The notes below the pieces were generated by a model, which did not search any database, was not told where the DNA came from, and saw only the letters and a list, made by a program, of their open reading frames with translations. Positions 17,035 to 26,486 of a stretch of 45,306 nucleotides of DNA are shown piece by piece. A program made the translations under genes and the position numbers. The DNA comes from Pseudooceanicola lipolyticus (GTDB taxonomy: Bacteria; Pseudomonadota; Alphaproteobacteria; Rhodobacterales; Rhodobacteraceae). Each line of letters starts with the position of its first letter. The first letter of the stretch is position 1. The stretch spans positions 1 to 45,306 of the forward strand of contig NZ_PGTB01000020.1 in the NCBI RefSeq assembly GCF_002786325.1. Reading direction: 5' to 3'.

Positions 17035-17829
17035 TCAGCCCCCGCCGGTCAGCACGGCCATCAGGTCGCTGTCTGGATCGGCCAGCCCGTCGATCACGTC
17101 GAAATGATGCCGGCCCGCCACCACCGTCCGGCCACAGCTCCAGGCCTTGGCCAACCAGGCGGCCTGGTCCAGGAAGGCGGGACGCTCGTCGCCGCCCACC
17201 CAGACGGTCACCGGTGTCGCCGGCGCCGGCTGGAACACCGGGCTTTCCGCCTCGGCCTCCGCTTCGGTCAGGCGCAGATCGGCATTCATCGAGGTTTTCA
17301 ACAGGGGCCGCAGGTCGGCCAAGGGCGAGATCGGCACCACCTGGGCCAGCCGGATCGTGCACTCCGGGGGCAACATTCCCGGCGCCAGCATCCGTGCAAC
17401 CAGATGTCCCCCGGCGGAATGGCCGGTCAGCGCCAGCGGCCCCGCGACCCGCCCCGCCGCCGCCTGCACCGCGCCGGCGATCTGCCGGGTGATGCCGGAA
17501 ATCCGGATCGACGGGCACAGATCATAAGACGGCAGCGCCGCCGCCCAGCCGCGCGCCACGGCGCCGGCGGCGAAATGCGACCAGGTCGACTTGTCAAAGT
17601 TCAGCCAATAGCCGCCATGCACAAACACCATCAGCCCCCGCGCCGTGCCCTCGGGCAGGAACAGGTCGAACCGTTCGCGCGCGCCGGGCCCATAGGCCAG
17701 GTCCAGCTGCGCCCGTCCCGCCGCCGACAGCTGGTCGCGAAACACCCGCGCCGCGGTGTCCCATCGATCGGGATAGCTGTCCGCCCCGGCGATATAGGCG
17801 CCATTGGCATAGGCATCGTCCAGTTCCAT
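17035..17829 (-). CDS. Alpha/beta hydrolase (arylformamidase-like)
   Basis: This 264-residue alpha/beta hydrolase has the oxyanion motif HGGYW and nucleophile elbow GHSAGG. Its late catalytic His is probably in RHHFDVIDGL. The HGGYW form is common in kynurenine formamidases and related esterases, but no tryptophan-degradation gene is adjacent, so a specific substrate is not claimed. The start at 17829 is chosen for GGAAGGAC upstream and the MELDDAYANGAYI beginning usual in this group. It is divergent from the aldehyde dehydrogenase (89-nt spacer) and first in a three-gene leftward group with two secreted proteins. Confidence 0.85.
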   Translation of the reverse strand: MELDDAYANGAYIAGADSYPDRWDTAARVFRDQLSAAGRAQLDLAYGPGARERFDLFLPEGTARGLMVFVHGGYWLNFDKSTWSHFAAGAVARGWAAALPSYDLCPSIRISGITRQIAGAVQAAAGRVAGPLALTGHSAGGHLVARMLAPGMLPPECTIRLAQVVPISPLADLRPLLKTSMNADLRLTEAEAEAESPVFQPAPATPVTVWVGGDERPAFLDQAAWLAKAWSCGRTVVAGRHHFDVIDGLADPDSDLMAVLTGGG

Positions 17830-17918
17830 TTCCGTCCTTCCGGTTGATCTGGACAAAACCTGCCCCAAATGGTTTCGGTGGGCGAGACCAAATTTCATCA
17901 ATACCGCGGGAGGCCATC

Positions 17919-19394
17919 ATGCTGGACGCCACGACCGATCTCAAATCCCTGTTGAACGACCCCACGCTGCTGGAAAGCCGCGCCTATGTGAACGGCGCCT
18001 GGACCGATGGCAGCGACGGCACCTTCGATGTCACCAACCCGGCGCGCGGCGATGTGATCGCCCAGGTCGCCGACCTGTCGCGCGCGCAAGTGGCCGAAGC
18101 GATCGACGCCGCCTATGCCGCGCAAAAAGAGTGGGCGGCGCTGACCGGCAAGGAACGGGCGAACCTGCTGCGCAAGTGGTTCGACCTGATGACCGAAAAC
18201 GCCGAGGACCTGGGCATCATCCTGACCGCCGAACAGGGCAAACCCAAATCCGAGGCAGTGGGCGAGATCCATTACGGCGCCTCCTTCGTCGAGTTCTTCG
18301 CCGAAGAGGCCAAGCGGGTCTATGGCGAAACCATCCCCGGCCACCAGCGCGACAAGCGCATCACCGTGATCAAGCAGCCCATCGGCGTTGCGGCCTCGAT
18401 CACGCCGTGGAACTTCCCCAATGCGATGATCACCCGCAAGGCGGCGCCGGCGCTGGCGGCCGGCTGCGCCTTTGTCGCGCGGCCCGCGAAGGAAACCCCG
18501 CTGTCGGCCATCGTTCTGGCGGTGCTGGCCGAACGCGCCGGCATTCCTGCCGGCGTGTTCAACGTGGTGACGTCCAGCTCCGCCTCGGCCACCGGCAAGG
18601 AATTCTGCGAGAACCCCAAGGTGCGCAAGCTCACCTTCACCGGTTCAACCGAGGTTGGCCGCATCCTGCTGCGCCAGGCCGCCGACCAGGTGATGAAATG
18701 TTCGATGGAACTGGGCGGCAACGCGCCGTTCATCGTCTTTGACGATGCCGATCTCGACGCCGCGGTCGAAGGCGCGATGCTGTGCAAATTCCGCAACAAC
18801 GGCCAGACCTGCGTCTGCGCCAACCGGATCTACGTGCAGGCCGGCGTGTATGACGCGTTCGCCGCCAAGCTGGCCGAAGCGGTGGCCAAGCTGAATGTCG
18901 GCGACGGGCTCAGCGACGGCGTTACCACCGGGCCGCTGATCAACGAAGACGCGGTCGAGAAGGTGGAAGAGCATCTGAACGACGTCACGTCCCATGGCGG
19001 CGCCATCCTGACCGGCGGGCAGCGCCATGCCCTGGGCGGCACCTTCTTCGAACCCACCATCGTCACCGGCGTGACCCAGGACATGATGGTGGCGCAGGAC
19101 GAAACCTTTGGCCCGCTGGCCCCGCTGTTCAAGTTCGAGAGCGATGAAGAGGTGATCGAGATGGCCAATGACACCATCTTCGGGCTCGCCTCCTATTTCT
19201 ACGCCAAGGATCTCAGCCGGGTCTACCGCGTGGCCGAGGCGCTGGAATACGGGATGGTCGGCATCAATACCGGCATCATCTCGACCGAATTGGCCCCCTT
19301 CGGCGGCGTCAAGCAATCGGGCCTGGGCCGCGAAGGATCGCATCACGGGATCGAGGAATTCCTCGAGATGAAATATCTCTGCATGTCGGTCTGA
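17919..19394 (+). CDS. gabD: NAD(P)-dependent succinate-semialdehyde dehydrogenase family protein
   Basis: This 491-residue aldehyde dehydrogenase matches the GabD subfamily throughout. It has ITPWNFPNAMITRKAAPALAAGC, FTGSTEVG for cofactor binding, MELGGNAPFIVFDDADLDAAV with the general-base Glu, and catalytic Cys in FRNNGQTCVCANR. C-terminal APFGGVKQSGLGREG is also present. It would oxidise succinate semialdehyde to succinate in GABA or related catabolism. The start at 17919 has CGGGAGG 6 nt upstream. Close homologues accept glutarate semialdehyde, so the exact substrate is not certain. Confidence 0.88.
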   Translation: MLDATTDLKSLLNDPTLLESRAYVNGAWTDGSDGTFDVTNPARGDVIAQVADLSRAQVAEAIDAAYAAQKEWAALTGKERANLLRKWFDLMTENAEDLGIILTAEQGKPKSEAVGEIHYGASFVEFFAEEAKRVYGETIPGHQRDKRITVIKQPIGVAASITPWNFPNAMITRKAAPALAAGCAFVARPAKETPLSAIVLAVLAERAGIPAGVFNVVTSSSASATGKEFCENPKVRKLTFTGSTEVGRILLRQAADQVMKCSMELGGNAPFIVFDDADLDAAVEGAMLCKFRNNGQTCVCANRIYVQAGVYDAFAAKLAEAVAKLNVGDGLSDGVTTGPLINEDAVEKVEEHLNDVTSHGGAILTGGQRHALGGTFFEPTIVTGVTQDMMVAQDETFGPLAPLFKFESDEEVIEMANDTIFGLASYFYAKDLSRVYRVAEALEYGMVGINTGIISTELAPFGGVKQSGLGREGSHHGIEEFLEMKYLCMSV

Positions 19395-19455
19395 CCGGCC
19401 CAGCGTATTTCCCGGCGCCTGCCCCGCGCAGGAGCCCCCGGCCGCCGGACCACCC

Positions 19456-19484
19456 TTGCCGCGGACGCGCTGCACTGCGATATG
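19456..19484 (+). promoter_or_regulatory. Weak candidate promoter for ybaB-recR
   Basis: TTGCCG (19456-19461), a 17-nt spacer and GATATG (19479-19484) lie about 50 nt upstream of the YbaB start in the 141-nt spacer after gabD. The match to the housekeeping consensus is moderate. Confidence 0.3.
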
Positions 19485-19535
19485 TGAACCAAACACATCC
19501 CCGGCGCCCGCGCGCCCCAGCACGAGGAGACCGAA

Positions 19536-19880
19536 ATGCTCAAGGGACTTGGCGGCCTTGGCGATATGGCCAAGATGATGAAGGCCGCACAGGAAATGCA
19601 GACCAAGATGGCGCAGATGCAAGAGGACATGGCCAACCTCACCGTGACCGGCGAAAGCGGCGCGGGGCTGGTCAAGGCGGTCTGCACCTGCAAGGGCGAG
19701 CTGAAGTCGCTGGAAATCGACCCGTCGATCTTCAACAGCGACGACAAGGAAGTGGTCGAGGATCTGATCCTCGCCGCGATCAAGGACGCCCAAAGCAAGG
19801 CCAGCGAAAAGGCGCAGGCGGAAATGAGCAAGCTGACCGAGGGCATGGGCCTGCCCAAGGACATGAAGCTGCCGTTCTGA
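19536..19880 (+). CDS. ybaB: YbaB/EbfC family nucleoid-associated protein
   Basis: This 114-residue protein is the normal family length. The helical N-terminus ([22 protein letters not shown]) is followed by the conserved [21 protein letters not shown] strand region and [14 protein letters not shown] helix. YbaB dimers bind DNA and are usually encoded between dnaX and recR. Here recR follows after a 94-nt gap, but dnaX is not upstream (gabD is). A GAGGAGA site precedes the ATG. Confidence 0.95.
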   Translation: MLKGLGGLGDMAKMMKAAQEMQTKMAQMQEDMANLTVTGESGAGLVKAVCTCKGELKSLEIDPSIFNSDDKEVVEDLILAAIKDAQSKASEKAQAEMSKLTEGMGLPKDMKLPF

Positions 19881-19974
19881 GCCGGATCCGGGAGGTCCCA
19901 GGGCAGGCCCGGGACCGCGGCCCGCAGCCGGGCCGCCGCAGTTCCGGAACCCGATCGGCTACCTCTCCGCGCAA

Positions 19975-20568
19975 ATGAGCTCCAACCGCGACATCGACAA
20001 TCTGATCGAGCTGATGGCCAAGCTGCCCGGCCTCGGCCCCCGTTCGGCCCGGCGCGCGGTGCTGCACCTGATCCGCAAACGCGCGCTGTTGCTGACGCCG
20101 CTGGCCGACTCGATACAGCGGGTGGCGGAAACCGCCCGCGAATGCCTGAACTGCGGCAATGTCGGCACCAGCGATATCTGCGATATCTGCAGCGCCGAAA
20201 AACGCGCCACCGGAGAGCTCTGCGTGGTCGAGGATGTTGCCGACCTCTGGGCGATGGAACGATCGGGGGTGTTCAAAGGCCGCTATCACGTGCTGGGCGG
20301 CACGCTGTCGGCGCTGGACGCGGTGGGCCCGGACGAGCTGCGCATCCCGCGCCTGATCGACCGGGTCGAAACCGAGGCAATCACCGAGGTGATCCTGGCG
20401 CTGAACGCCACCGTCGACGGGCTGACCACCGCCCATTACATCGCCGACCAGCTGGGCGGGCGGGTGCGGCTGACCTCGCTGGCCCAGGGCGTGCCGATCG
20501 GCGGCGAGTTGGACTATCTCGACGACGGCACCATCAGCGCCGCGATGCGCGCCCGCAAGGACGTGTGA
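19975..20568 (+). CDS. recR: Recombination mediator RecR
   Basis: This 197-residue protein has the full RecR architecture. It has an N-terminal helix-hairpin-helix ([15 protein letters not shown]), a C4 zinc motif ([16 protein letters not shown]), a TOPRIM domain ([17 protein letters not shown], followed by [10 protein letters not shown]) and the Walker-like C-terminal segment ([20 protein letters not shown]). RecR acts with RecO/RecF to load RecA on gapped DNA. It pairs with ybaB as in most bacteria. Confidence 0.96.
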   Translation: MSSNRDIDNLIELMAKLPGLGPRSARRAVLHLIRKRALLLTPLADSIQRVAETARECLNCGNVGTSDICDICSAEKRATGELCVVEDVADLWAMERSGVFKGRYHVLGGTLSALDAVGPDELRIPRLIDRVETEAITEVILALNATVDGLTTAHYIADQLGGRVRLTSLAQGVPIGGELDYLDDGTISAAMRARKDV

Positions 20569-20758
20569 ACCACGGCGCGACCGCTCAGGCCCGCACCGGG
20601 CGCGCCTGTCTTTCCAGCCGGACGGCCCCCGGCAACACATATCCTTTTCTTTGCACGTGCCTTTTGCGACACTTGGCGTGAAATATGCCGCCCGCCTGAT
20701 GTAAATCTTTGTAACATTGCCTATATGGGCAGCAAGTCATTGAAAGAGGGAGCGTTTG

Positions 20759-21835
20759 ATGGCCGATTTTGACGCGATGGTTCGTGAATCACAGGAAAAG
20801 GTCGCCAAAAGCCAGGCCGAGATCAAGGCGATGACCAGCCGGATCGAGGCCGCCCGCGCCAAGATCGAGGCGGGCGAGGACGCGGCCATCGATATCGAGA
20901 ATGCAACGCTGGATGACGTGCACGCCCATACCGAGGTGATGACCGCCAATATCGCCGAGCTGATCATGGGGCTGGACGATGTGACCGCCGGATTCTCCAA
21001 GGATTTCGACGAGATGCGCAACAAGACCGGCTGGGAAAGCTTTGTCGGCATCTTCTCCAAGGCCAAGTCCGACTCGATGCGGCAGGAACGCATGCGCACC
21101 GCCAATATCGACGACAAGCTGCAGGACCTGATCTCGAAATCCGATGTCATCGTCAAGCTGCTGCAGGAGCAACTGGCGATGCTGGAAACCCAGAAAACCC
21201 AGGTCGGCGACAACCTGTCGTCCACCCTGGACGAACGCGAGATGACGGTGGGCGAGTTGGAGGCCCTGCGCGCCGATATCCTGGCGATGGATCCCAAGAT
21301 CATCGAGCTGGAGAACAAGATCAGCGTCGAACAGGACGCCGCCGCGCGCACCAAGCTGGAAACCGACCTGGCCGCGCTGAACGCGAAGTACAACGAGATG
21401 GTGCAGCAGGAACAGGTCAAGCTGGCCAAGTCGCAGACGCTGGAACGCTATATCGAAAAGGGCAAGAGCTGGGTCGATTCACTGCAGAACCAGGCGGCGA
21501 CGCAGATGGTGCTGATCAACAAGCTGCAGACCGACACGCAGCAGCGCGTGGTGCTGTATGATGCGCTGTCGAAATCGCTGAAAACCGCCCAGCAGCAGGA
21601 CGTGGCGCACCGGATCAACGAGATCGGCGTCAAGACCGACCAGGAGGCGCAGACCGCCATGGCCGCCATCGGCACCGCCACCAACCAGAAGATGGCCGAC
21701 ATGCTGGAAGCCCACGAGGATCACATGGTCTTCGCCCGCAAGGTGCTGGAACAGAAGGCCAAGGCCGACGAACGCTTTGCCCGCCGGTTCCAGGCGATTG
21801 TCGATAAGCACGACAAGAACCTGTACGGGGCTTGA
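20759..21835 (+). CDS. Coiled-coil protein of unknown function, first gene of the six-gene set
   Basis: This 358-residue protein is almost entirely helical and charged. Long heptad-like stretches run through residues about 5-45 (MVRESQEKVAKSQAEIKAMT), 115-240 (LLQEQLAMLETQKTQ, LEALRADILAMDPKIIELEN) and 290-345. A conserved-looking non-coiled patch is GWESFVGIFSKAKSDSMRQER. There is no signal peptide, TM segment or enzyme motif. The ATG at 20759 is preceded by AGAGGGAG; the TTG one codon earlier is not needed. The layout loosely recalls TelA-type helical proteins, but I cannot support that. It may be an assembly or adaptor partner for the ATPase encoded two genes downstream. Confidence 0.85.
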   Translation: MADFDAMVRESQEKVAKSQAEIKAMTSRIEAARAKIEAGEDAAIDIENATLDDVHAHTEVMTANIAELIMGLDDVTAGFSKDFDEMRNKTGWESFVGIFSKAKSDSMRQERMRTANIDDKLQDLISKSDVIVKLLQEQLAMLETQKTQVGDNLSSTLDEREMTVGELEALRADILAMDPKIIELENKISVEQDAAARTKLETDLAALNAKYNEMVQQEQVKLAKSQTLERYIEKGKSWVDSLQNQAATQMVLINKLQTDTQQRVVLYDALSKSLKTAQQQDVAHRINEIGVKTDQEAQTAMAAIGTATNQKMADMLEAHEDHMVFARKVLEQKAKADERFARRFQAIVDKHDKNLYGA

Positions 21836-21891
21836 GTGCAGATGCATCCCGGTTCCACAGCCGCGTTCAGTCAGCGGCTGGGAGAAGATGA

Positions 21892-23016
21892 ATGACCACC
21901 ACCGCCGAAGATGACCGCGCCGGCCTGAGCGACACCTTCGCCTCGCGGCGTTATTTCCGCAAGTTCGAGGCGATCACCGGCCATCTCGGCCGCGTCGCCG
22001 GCGTGCTGGAGGCCGAGGGCGCGCTGGACAAGACCGAGGTCAGGGTGCTGACCCGCTATGTGCAGATGCTGACCTTCACCTTTCGCGCGCTCAGCATGAA
22101 ATACCTCATGGTTGGCCGCGACACAGGGCGGTTTTTCGGCTCGCTGCTGATCGACACCCGCGACAGCGGCTTTCCGGTGGCGACCGAGCTGATGACCATG
22201 GCCAATGACGCCCAGCAAGCCGAAAGCCACCTGGCCAACATGCCCTCGGAGGCGCGGCTGAAGGATGACATGGTGCGCACCATCGTCAGCGACCGGCAAA
22301 TCCCTACCAAGCTGCAATTCGCGCTGTCGCAGCGGCTGTATTACCAGGAACTGCTGAAAGGCGGGCTGTTCTGGTGTCGCAACGATCCCGATTGCCAGTG
22401 GCTGGGCAATCTCGGCGAAAACCGGCGCCGTTTCCTGCTGCATTGGGCGGCCTATGACAGCCAGACCAACCTGCCGGTGATCTACCTGATGGAAGTCGAG
22501 GATTCCGGCCGCACCGCCCTGCCCAAGGACGAACGCCGCTGGCCCGAGGCGCAGGCGCATCTGACCGCGCAGGCGCTGGGCGGGCTCAAGCTGTTGACCA
22601 TCGCCAAGGGTTTTGACGAGGATTTCGACGACCTGCACCCGAAACGCCTGCGCCGCTTCCATATCGGGCCGATGTATTCCCATGCCTATACGCGCCAGGC
22701 CGGGCCGCTGCGCCAGGTACTGGAAGACGCCGCCGCGCCCGAAGGCCAAGACTGGGCGCTGGCCTGGACCCAGGAAGATCTGCACAGCGAACGGGTGGTC
22801 GAGGAACGCGCTGGCTGGTTCGGCAAGGTTGAACGCGAGGTGTTTGCCCTCGATCCGTTTGCCGGGCGCGGCGCCGAAACCGGCGCCTCGCTGACGGAAC
22901 GCGCGATCATCCTGCCGCAGCGGCCGTTCCAGGTGCTGGCCGAGCAGAACCCGCCGGGCTTTGCCAGCGTGCGGAAATTTGTCGTCGGTGATGGCGGCCG
23001 CGTGCTCAGGTACTGA
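21892..23016 (+). CDS. Soluble protein of unknown family, second gene of the six-gene set
   Basis: This 374-residue protein has no signal peptide or TM segment. The N-terminal half is helical (FASRRYFRKFEAITGHLGRV, VLTRYVQMLTFTFRALSMKY). The middle carries a mixed alpha/beta part with CRNDPDCQWL and YDSQTNLPVIYLMEVEDSG. The C-terminal third is rich in Arg/Phe and ends in VRKFVVGDGGRVLRY. No catalytic motif was recognised. It begins 56 nt after the coiled-coil gene, with GGGAGAAG as ribosome binding site, and ends 61 nt before the ATPase gene. Confidence 0.85.
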   Translation: MTTTAEDDRAGLSDTFASRRYFRKFEAITGHLGRVAGVLEAEGALDKTEVRVLTRYVQMLTFTFRALSMKYLMVGRDTGRFFGSLLIDTRDSGFPVATELMTMANDAQQAESHLANMPSEARLKDDMVRTIVSDRQIPTKLQFALSQRLYYQELLKGGLFWCRNDPDCQWLGNLGENRRRFLLHWAAYDSQTNLPVIYLMEVEDSGRTALPKDERRWPEAQAHLTAQALGGLKLLTIAKGFDEDFDDLHPKRLRRFHIGPMYSHAYTRQAGPLRQVLEDAAAPEGQDWALAWTQEDLHSERVVEERAGWFGKVEREVFALDPFAGRGAETGASLTERAIILPQRPFQVLAEQNPPGFASVRKFVVGDGGRVLRY

Positions 23017-23077
23017 GCCCGCGGCCGGTGTCGCCGGGTGGAAGACGCAGGAAAGATAAAGGGAGGACCCGCGCCAG

Positions 23078-25015
23078 ATGAGCCTGACATCCGACCAGAT
23101 GGAACTCCGCGAGGCGGATATCCGCGCCCATTACCCGGCCGCCGCGGCGATGCTGGACGGGTTCGACCATACCCCGCGCATCGCCAAACCGGGCGAACCT
23201 GCCGCGGCCCCCGAACGCTCTCCGGGCATCGGCAGCCGCCGCCGTTTTCGCTCCACCACCCCCGGCCTGGTCACGCGCTCGACCGCGCGGCCCGAGGGCG
23301 TGCACCTGCTGGAACGGATCGCCGCCGCCGATGACGGCGACATCATCACCTCGCCAAGCCAGGCGGTGGTGATGACCGCGCTGCGCCGGGCGCTGGCGAT
23401 CGCGCTGGCCCTCGGCGACAGCTTCGCCGACGCCACGCCGCTGGCCGAGCTGAAACGCGCCAATCTCGCCGGCAGCCTGCCGGCCGCGCGCAAGACCGAG
23501 TTTTCGGAACTGCTGGCCTCCGAGGCGCTGATCGCGCTGCATGTTTTTGGCAACGCGCTGGCCTATCTGCTGTCGCCCCATGCCGGCGAGGTTGCGGTCG
23601 AGGTCGGCGAGGCGCAGGAGGTGCTGACCGACAATGGCCAGCTGGCGCTGCACGGCGCGCTGTGGGAACTGGACCAGATGTTCGCCCGCCACGCCGCCGA
23701 CGATGCCCGGCTGCTGGCCACCGCCAGCGCCTATGCCGAACAGCTGATGGAAAAATCTGCCCTGCGCGCCCAGTCGGCGCCGCATCTGGGCCCGTTCACC
23801 GGCGCCGCCTGGCGGGTCGAGGCCGATGACCTGACGATCCGCGGCTTCACCCCGGCCTCCAAGGCCAGGTCCACCACGCTGACCATGACCTTCAAGCAGC
23901 CCAACGAAGTGGTCGGCAACCATATCGCCAAATACCAGGCGATGAAGCTGGCCAAGATGCTGATGGCCTATGATTTCGACCGCAAGCTGAACCCCTTTGC
24001 CGAGCTTGGCGGCTTCATCTTCACCTTCATGGGCGATGGCAAGCCGGGCACCGGCAAGACCACCCTGATCCAGATGATGGCGGGGCTGATCGACGGCTAT
24101 TGCCGCAATGCCGGCTATCCCTTCCGCTATCAGAACCTCAGCACCGAGAATATCGACAGCTATCAGGGCAAGTCGGGCCAGAACGCCAAGGCCTTCATCA
24201 ACACGATCATCGACCCTTCGGTGATCGGCTTCGGCACCATTGACGATATCGACCAATTGGCCGGCAAGCGCGGCGACCGCCAGTCCAGCGCCGGCCAGCT
24301 GGAAATCACCGCGGTGCTGATGGAAAGCTTTGCCGGCGCCAATACCGTGGTGCGCGGCAACTGCACCTTCGGCATGTTCTCGAACTATCCCGAAAACGTC
24401 GACGACGCCCTGCGCCAGCGCGCCGGCGCGCGGTTCCTGGTCGACGGGCCGCAGACCCGCGAGGATTACATCGACATCCTGCATCTGCTGATGGGTAAGA
24501 ACCACGCCATTCCGCTGGGCGATCACGACGCCTATGCCGCGCAGGAGATCAAGCGCGCCGTCGCCGCATCGTTCGAAGCACACGCGCGCCCGCATGAGGA
24601 AGGGTTGCTGAACGTCTTCGACCGGGTACAGGCGCAGATTGGCGAGTTGGACACCATCGCCAAGATGGGCACCTATCTGAAGGCGATCCAGCAGGCGGAC
24701 GACCGCTTTACCGGCCGGGCGATCAAGAACATCACCGACGCCGTGAAGGTCCGGGCGATGGATTTCGAACTGCCCGATGAATGGATGGAAGAGCCGGACC
24801 TGTTCCTGTTCAAACCTTACGACGAGAAAAAGGCGATGATCGCAGAGTTGCGGGTGCCGATCACCGCCGAGATGGTGATCCAGGAGATCAACCGCTATGC
24901 CGATAGCGAATTCCGCTATGCCGACAAATCCGACGAGGCCGCGATCGAGGCATTGGTGCGCGAGTTCGGCCGGCAGGAAGCGGCGAAGAAGCGGTATCTG
25001 GAGGGCAAGGAGTGA
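23078..25015 (+). CDS. AAA+ ATPase with long unassigned N-terminal half
   Basis: The protein has 645 residues. The ATPase core sits in the middle: Walker A GKPGTGKT (321-328), Walker B GFGTIDDID (D389/D390), sensor 1 Asn436 in FSNYPENVDDALRQR, and arginine-finger candidates R446/R448/R452. This ordering is classic AAA+. Residues 1-310 contain a helical region (ALRRALAIALALGDSFADA, AEQLMEKSALRAQ) with no family I know. Residues 520-645 are helical, probably lid plus a C-terminal extension (KAIQQADDRFTGRAI). No protease or helicase domain is fused. It likely remodels or assembles a complex with the neighbouring gene products, which is inference. GGGAGGA precedes the ATG. Confidence 0.92.
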   Translation: MSLTSDQMELREADIRAHYPAAAAMLDGFDHTPRIAKPGEPAAAPERSPGIGSRRRFRSTTPGLVTRSTARPEGVHLLERIAAADDGDIITSPSQAVVMTALRRALAIALALGDSFADATPLAELKRANLAGSLPAARKTEFSELLASEALIALHVFGNALAYLLSPHAGEVAVEVGEAQEVLTDNGQLALHGALWELDQMFARHAADDARLLATASAYAEQLMEKSALRAQSAPHLGPFTGAAWRVEADDLTIRGFTPASKARSTTLTMTFKQPNEVVGNHIAKYQAMKLAKMLMAYDFDRKLNPFAELGGFIFTFMGDGKPGTGKTTLIQMMAGLIDGYCRNAGYPFRYQNLSTENIDSYQGKSGQNAKAFINTIIDPSVIGFGTIDDIDQLAGKRGDRQSSAGQLEITAVLMESFAGANTVVRGNCTFGMFSNYPENVDDALRQRAGARFLVDGPQTREDYIDILHLLMGKNHAIPLGDHDAYAAQEIKRAVAASFEAHARPHEEGLLNVFDRVQAQIGELDTIAKMGTYLKAIQQADDRFTGRAIKNITDAVKVRAMDFELPDEWMEEPDLFLFKPYDEKKAMIAELRVPITAEMVIQEINRYADSEFRYADKSDEAAIEALVREFGRQEAAKKRYLEGKE

Positions 25016-25051
25016 GACCCCTGCAACCGATCCACGACACATCGATGCCCC

Positions 25052-25080
25052 GCTGTCCCGGCCCCCGCGCCGGGACCTCT
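25052..25080. repeat. Dispersed hairpin element, copy 1
   Basis: GTCCCGGC (25055-25062) pairs with GCCGGGAC (25069-25076) across a CCCCGC loop, in the 121-nt gap between the ATPase and the DUF6638 gene. A near-identical copy occurs at 29951-29978 with compensatory changes in the stem, which marks it as a repeated structured element of the REP kind. Confidence 0.65.
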
Positions 25081-25136
25081 ACCCGTAGCCAAGAGGCCCC
25101 GGATCACCTTCGCGGCGGCGGCAGGGAGGCACGGCC

Positions 25137-26483
25137 ATGAAACGCCTCATCGAAAAGGGCCTGATGTTCGGCAACCTCTACCACGTCTCCTCGCACGCGC
25201 TGGTCGAGCGGTATAACCGCGCGCTGGAACATCTGACCGGCAGGCGCACGCAGCTTGCCGATTTCCACATCGACCTCTCCGGCTATTCGCCCGAGATCGG
25301 CGACGAATTCGGCGATGACCTCTATCTCAACCACAACGGCGTCAACCGGCAGTTCATCCTGCTGACCACCGAGCAGAAACGCTGCCCGCTGCTGAACGTG
25401 AAATTCTCCACCTCACGCGAGATCCTGAAACGGTTCATCACCGATAACGAAACCCAGCTCTTCGCGCTCACCGCCACCGATGCGGTGGCGGGCGAGCTGA
25501 TCAATTCGGTTTTCGACATCTCGCACCCCGCCCGCCTGTTCGACATCACCAGCATCGGGATCGAGGCCGACACCACCACCGGCACCCTGCGCCATGCCGA
25601 ACGGCTGGCCGGGCTGGTCGATCGGTTCAAGACCGAGGAGGATGGCTGGTTCGACGATGTGCTGATCGCCGAGATGATCGGGCTGGCGCAGAAATCCGGC
25701 GACATCACCCGCAACCCGGTACGGCTGAAACAGAAAAGTTACGACCAGCCCGATTTCTGGACCGCCCATTTCGGCGGTGCCTACCTGTTCCGCTCGGTGC
25801 CGCATCCGGCGCTGATCGCCGTCGGTGACAAGCAGGGCTTCGACGGTGTGCCGCTGAAACATGTCTTCGACCTGGAGGACCGCAACCAGATCGCCAGGTT
25901 CCTCGATCTGAACGACCTGGTCGAACCCATCGTCAAGGCGCGCGGCATCGACGCGGTGGCGATCCTGCGCCAGAAGATGGATTTCATCGTCATCGATGCC
26001 GCCGCCGACCTCGACCTTGACCTCACCGGCCTCACCCGTCCCGACATCCGCCGCCTGGCGCGGGCCAATGCCGACCGCCTGCCGCGCGCCTATCACGGGC
26101 TGAACGCGCTGCTGAAATGGGCGGTGGAGGGCGGCAGGTGGCCGCGCATCGATTCCTCGGACCCGGCCTATTTCTATTCGCTGCGCGCCGCCGACACGCC
26201 GCAGCGCGACCTGGTCAACATGCTGCTGGCCAATCTCACGCCGCTGGACATCCGGCAGCTGTTCATCTGCCACAAACAGCTGTTCTACGACCTTTACCGC
26301 ACCTGGCCCGAGACCAAGCGCGCCTTTGTCGCCGATTTCCTCGACCGGGAATATCAGGTGGACAAGGCCGGGGCACGCGCGGCACTGTTCGGGCACGAGC
26401 CGGATATGGGCGGCCGCCCGCCGCCCCGCCCGGTGGAAGAAATCGTTCGCAGGGTCGGGCCCTGGGGCGCAGTCAGGAGATAG
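25137..26483 (+). CDS. Probable DUF6638 family protein, fourth gene of the six-gene set
   Basis: This 448-residue soluble protein has no signal peptide or TM segment. Recognisable stretches are KGLMFGNLYHVSSHALVERY at the N-terminus, FGDDLYLNHNGVNRQFILL, SISHPARLFDI-like text near residue 130 and LFICHKQLFYDLYRTWPETK near the C-terminus. It resembles the DUF6638 family of Rhodobacterales, named from memory of the pattern. No catalytic motif is evident. A GGGAGG site precedes the ATG. The next gene starts 3 nt after its stop, and that gene's CAGGAGA site lies inside this gene's 3' end, so the two are surely co-transcribed. Confidence 0.85.
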   Translation: MKRLIEKGLMFGNLYHVSSHALVERYNRALEHLTGRRTQLADFHIDLSGYSPEIGDEFGDDLYLNHNGVNRQFILLTTEQKRCPLLNVKFSTSREILKRFITDNETQLFALTATDAVAGELINSVFDISHPARLFDITSIGIEADTTTGTLRHAERLAGLVDRFKTEEDGWFDDVLIAEMIGLAQKSGDITRNPVRLKQKSYDQPDFWTAHFGGAYLFRSVPHPALIAVGDKQGFDGVPLKHVFDLEDRNQIARFLDLNDLVEPIVKARGIDAVAILRQKMDFIVIDAAADLDLDLTGLTRPDIRRLARANADRLPRAYHGLNALLKWAVEGGRWPRIDSSDPAYFYSLRAADTPQRDLVNMLLANLTPLDIRQLFICHKQLFYDLYRTWPETKRAFVADFLDREYQVDKAGARAALFGHEPDMGGRPPPRPVEEIVRRVGPWGAVRR

Positions 26484-26486
26484 GCG

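Noticed and set aside
17849-17858. CTGGACAAAA in the spacer between the hydrolase and gabD, similar to a TauR box
   Set aside because: It is a single copy without a partner at 22 bp, and the last bases do not match.
19395-19535. A missing or remnant dnaX upstream of ybaB-recR
   Set aside because: The 141-nt spacer has no dnaX-like coding remnant; gabD is intact, so dnaX is simply elsewhere.
20759-21835. TelA-type (toxic anion resistance) identity for the coiled-coil protein
   Set aside because: Only the general helical layout agrees; no diagnostic TelA motif was seen.
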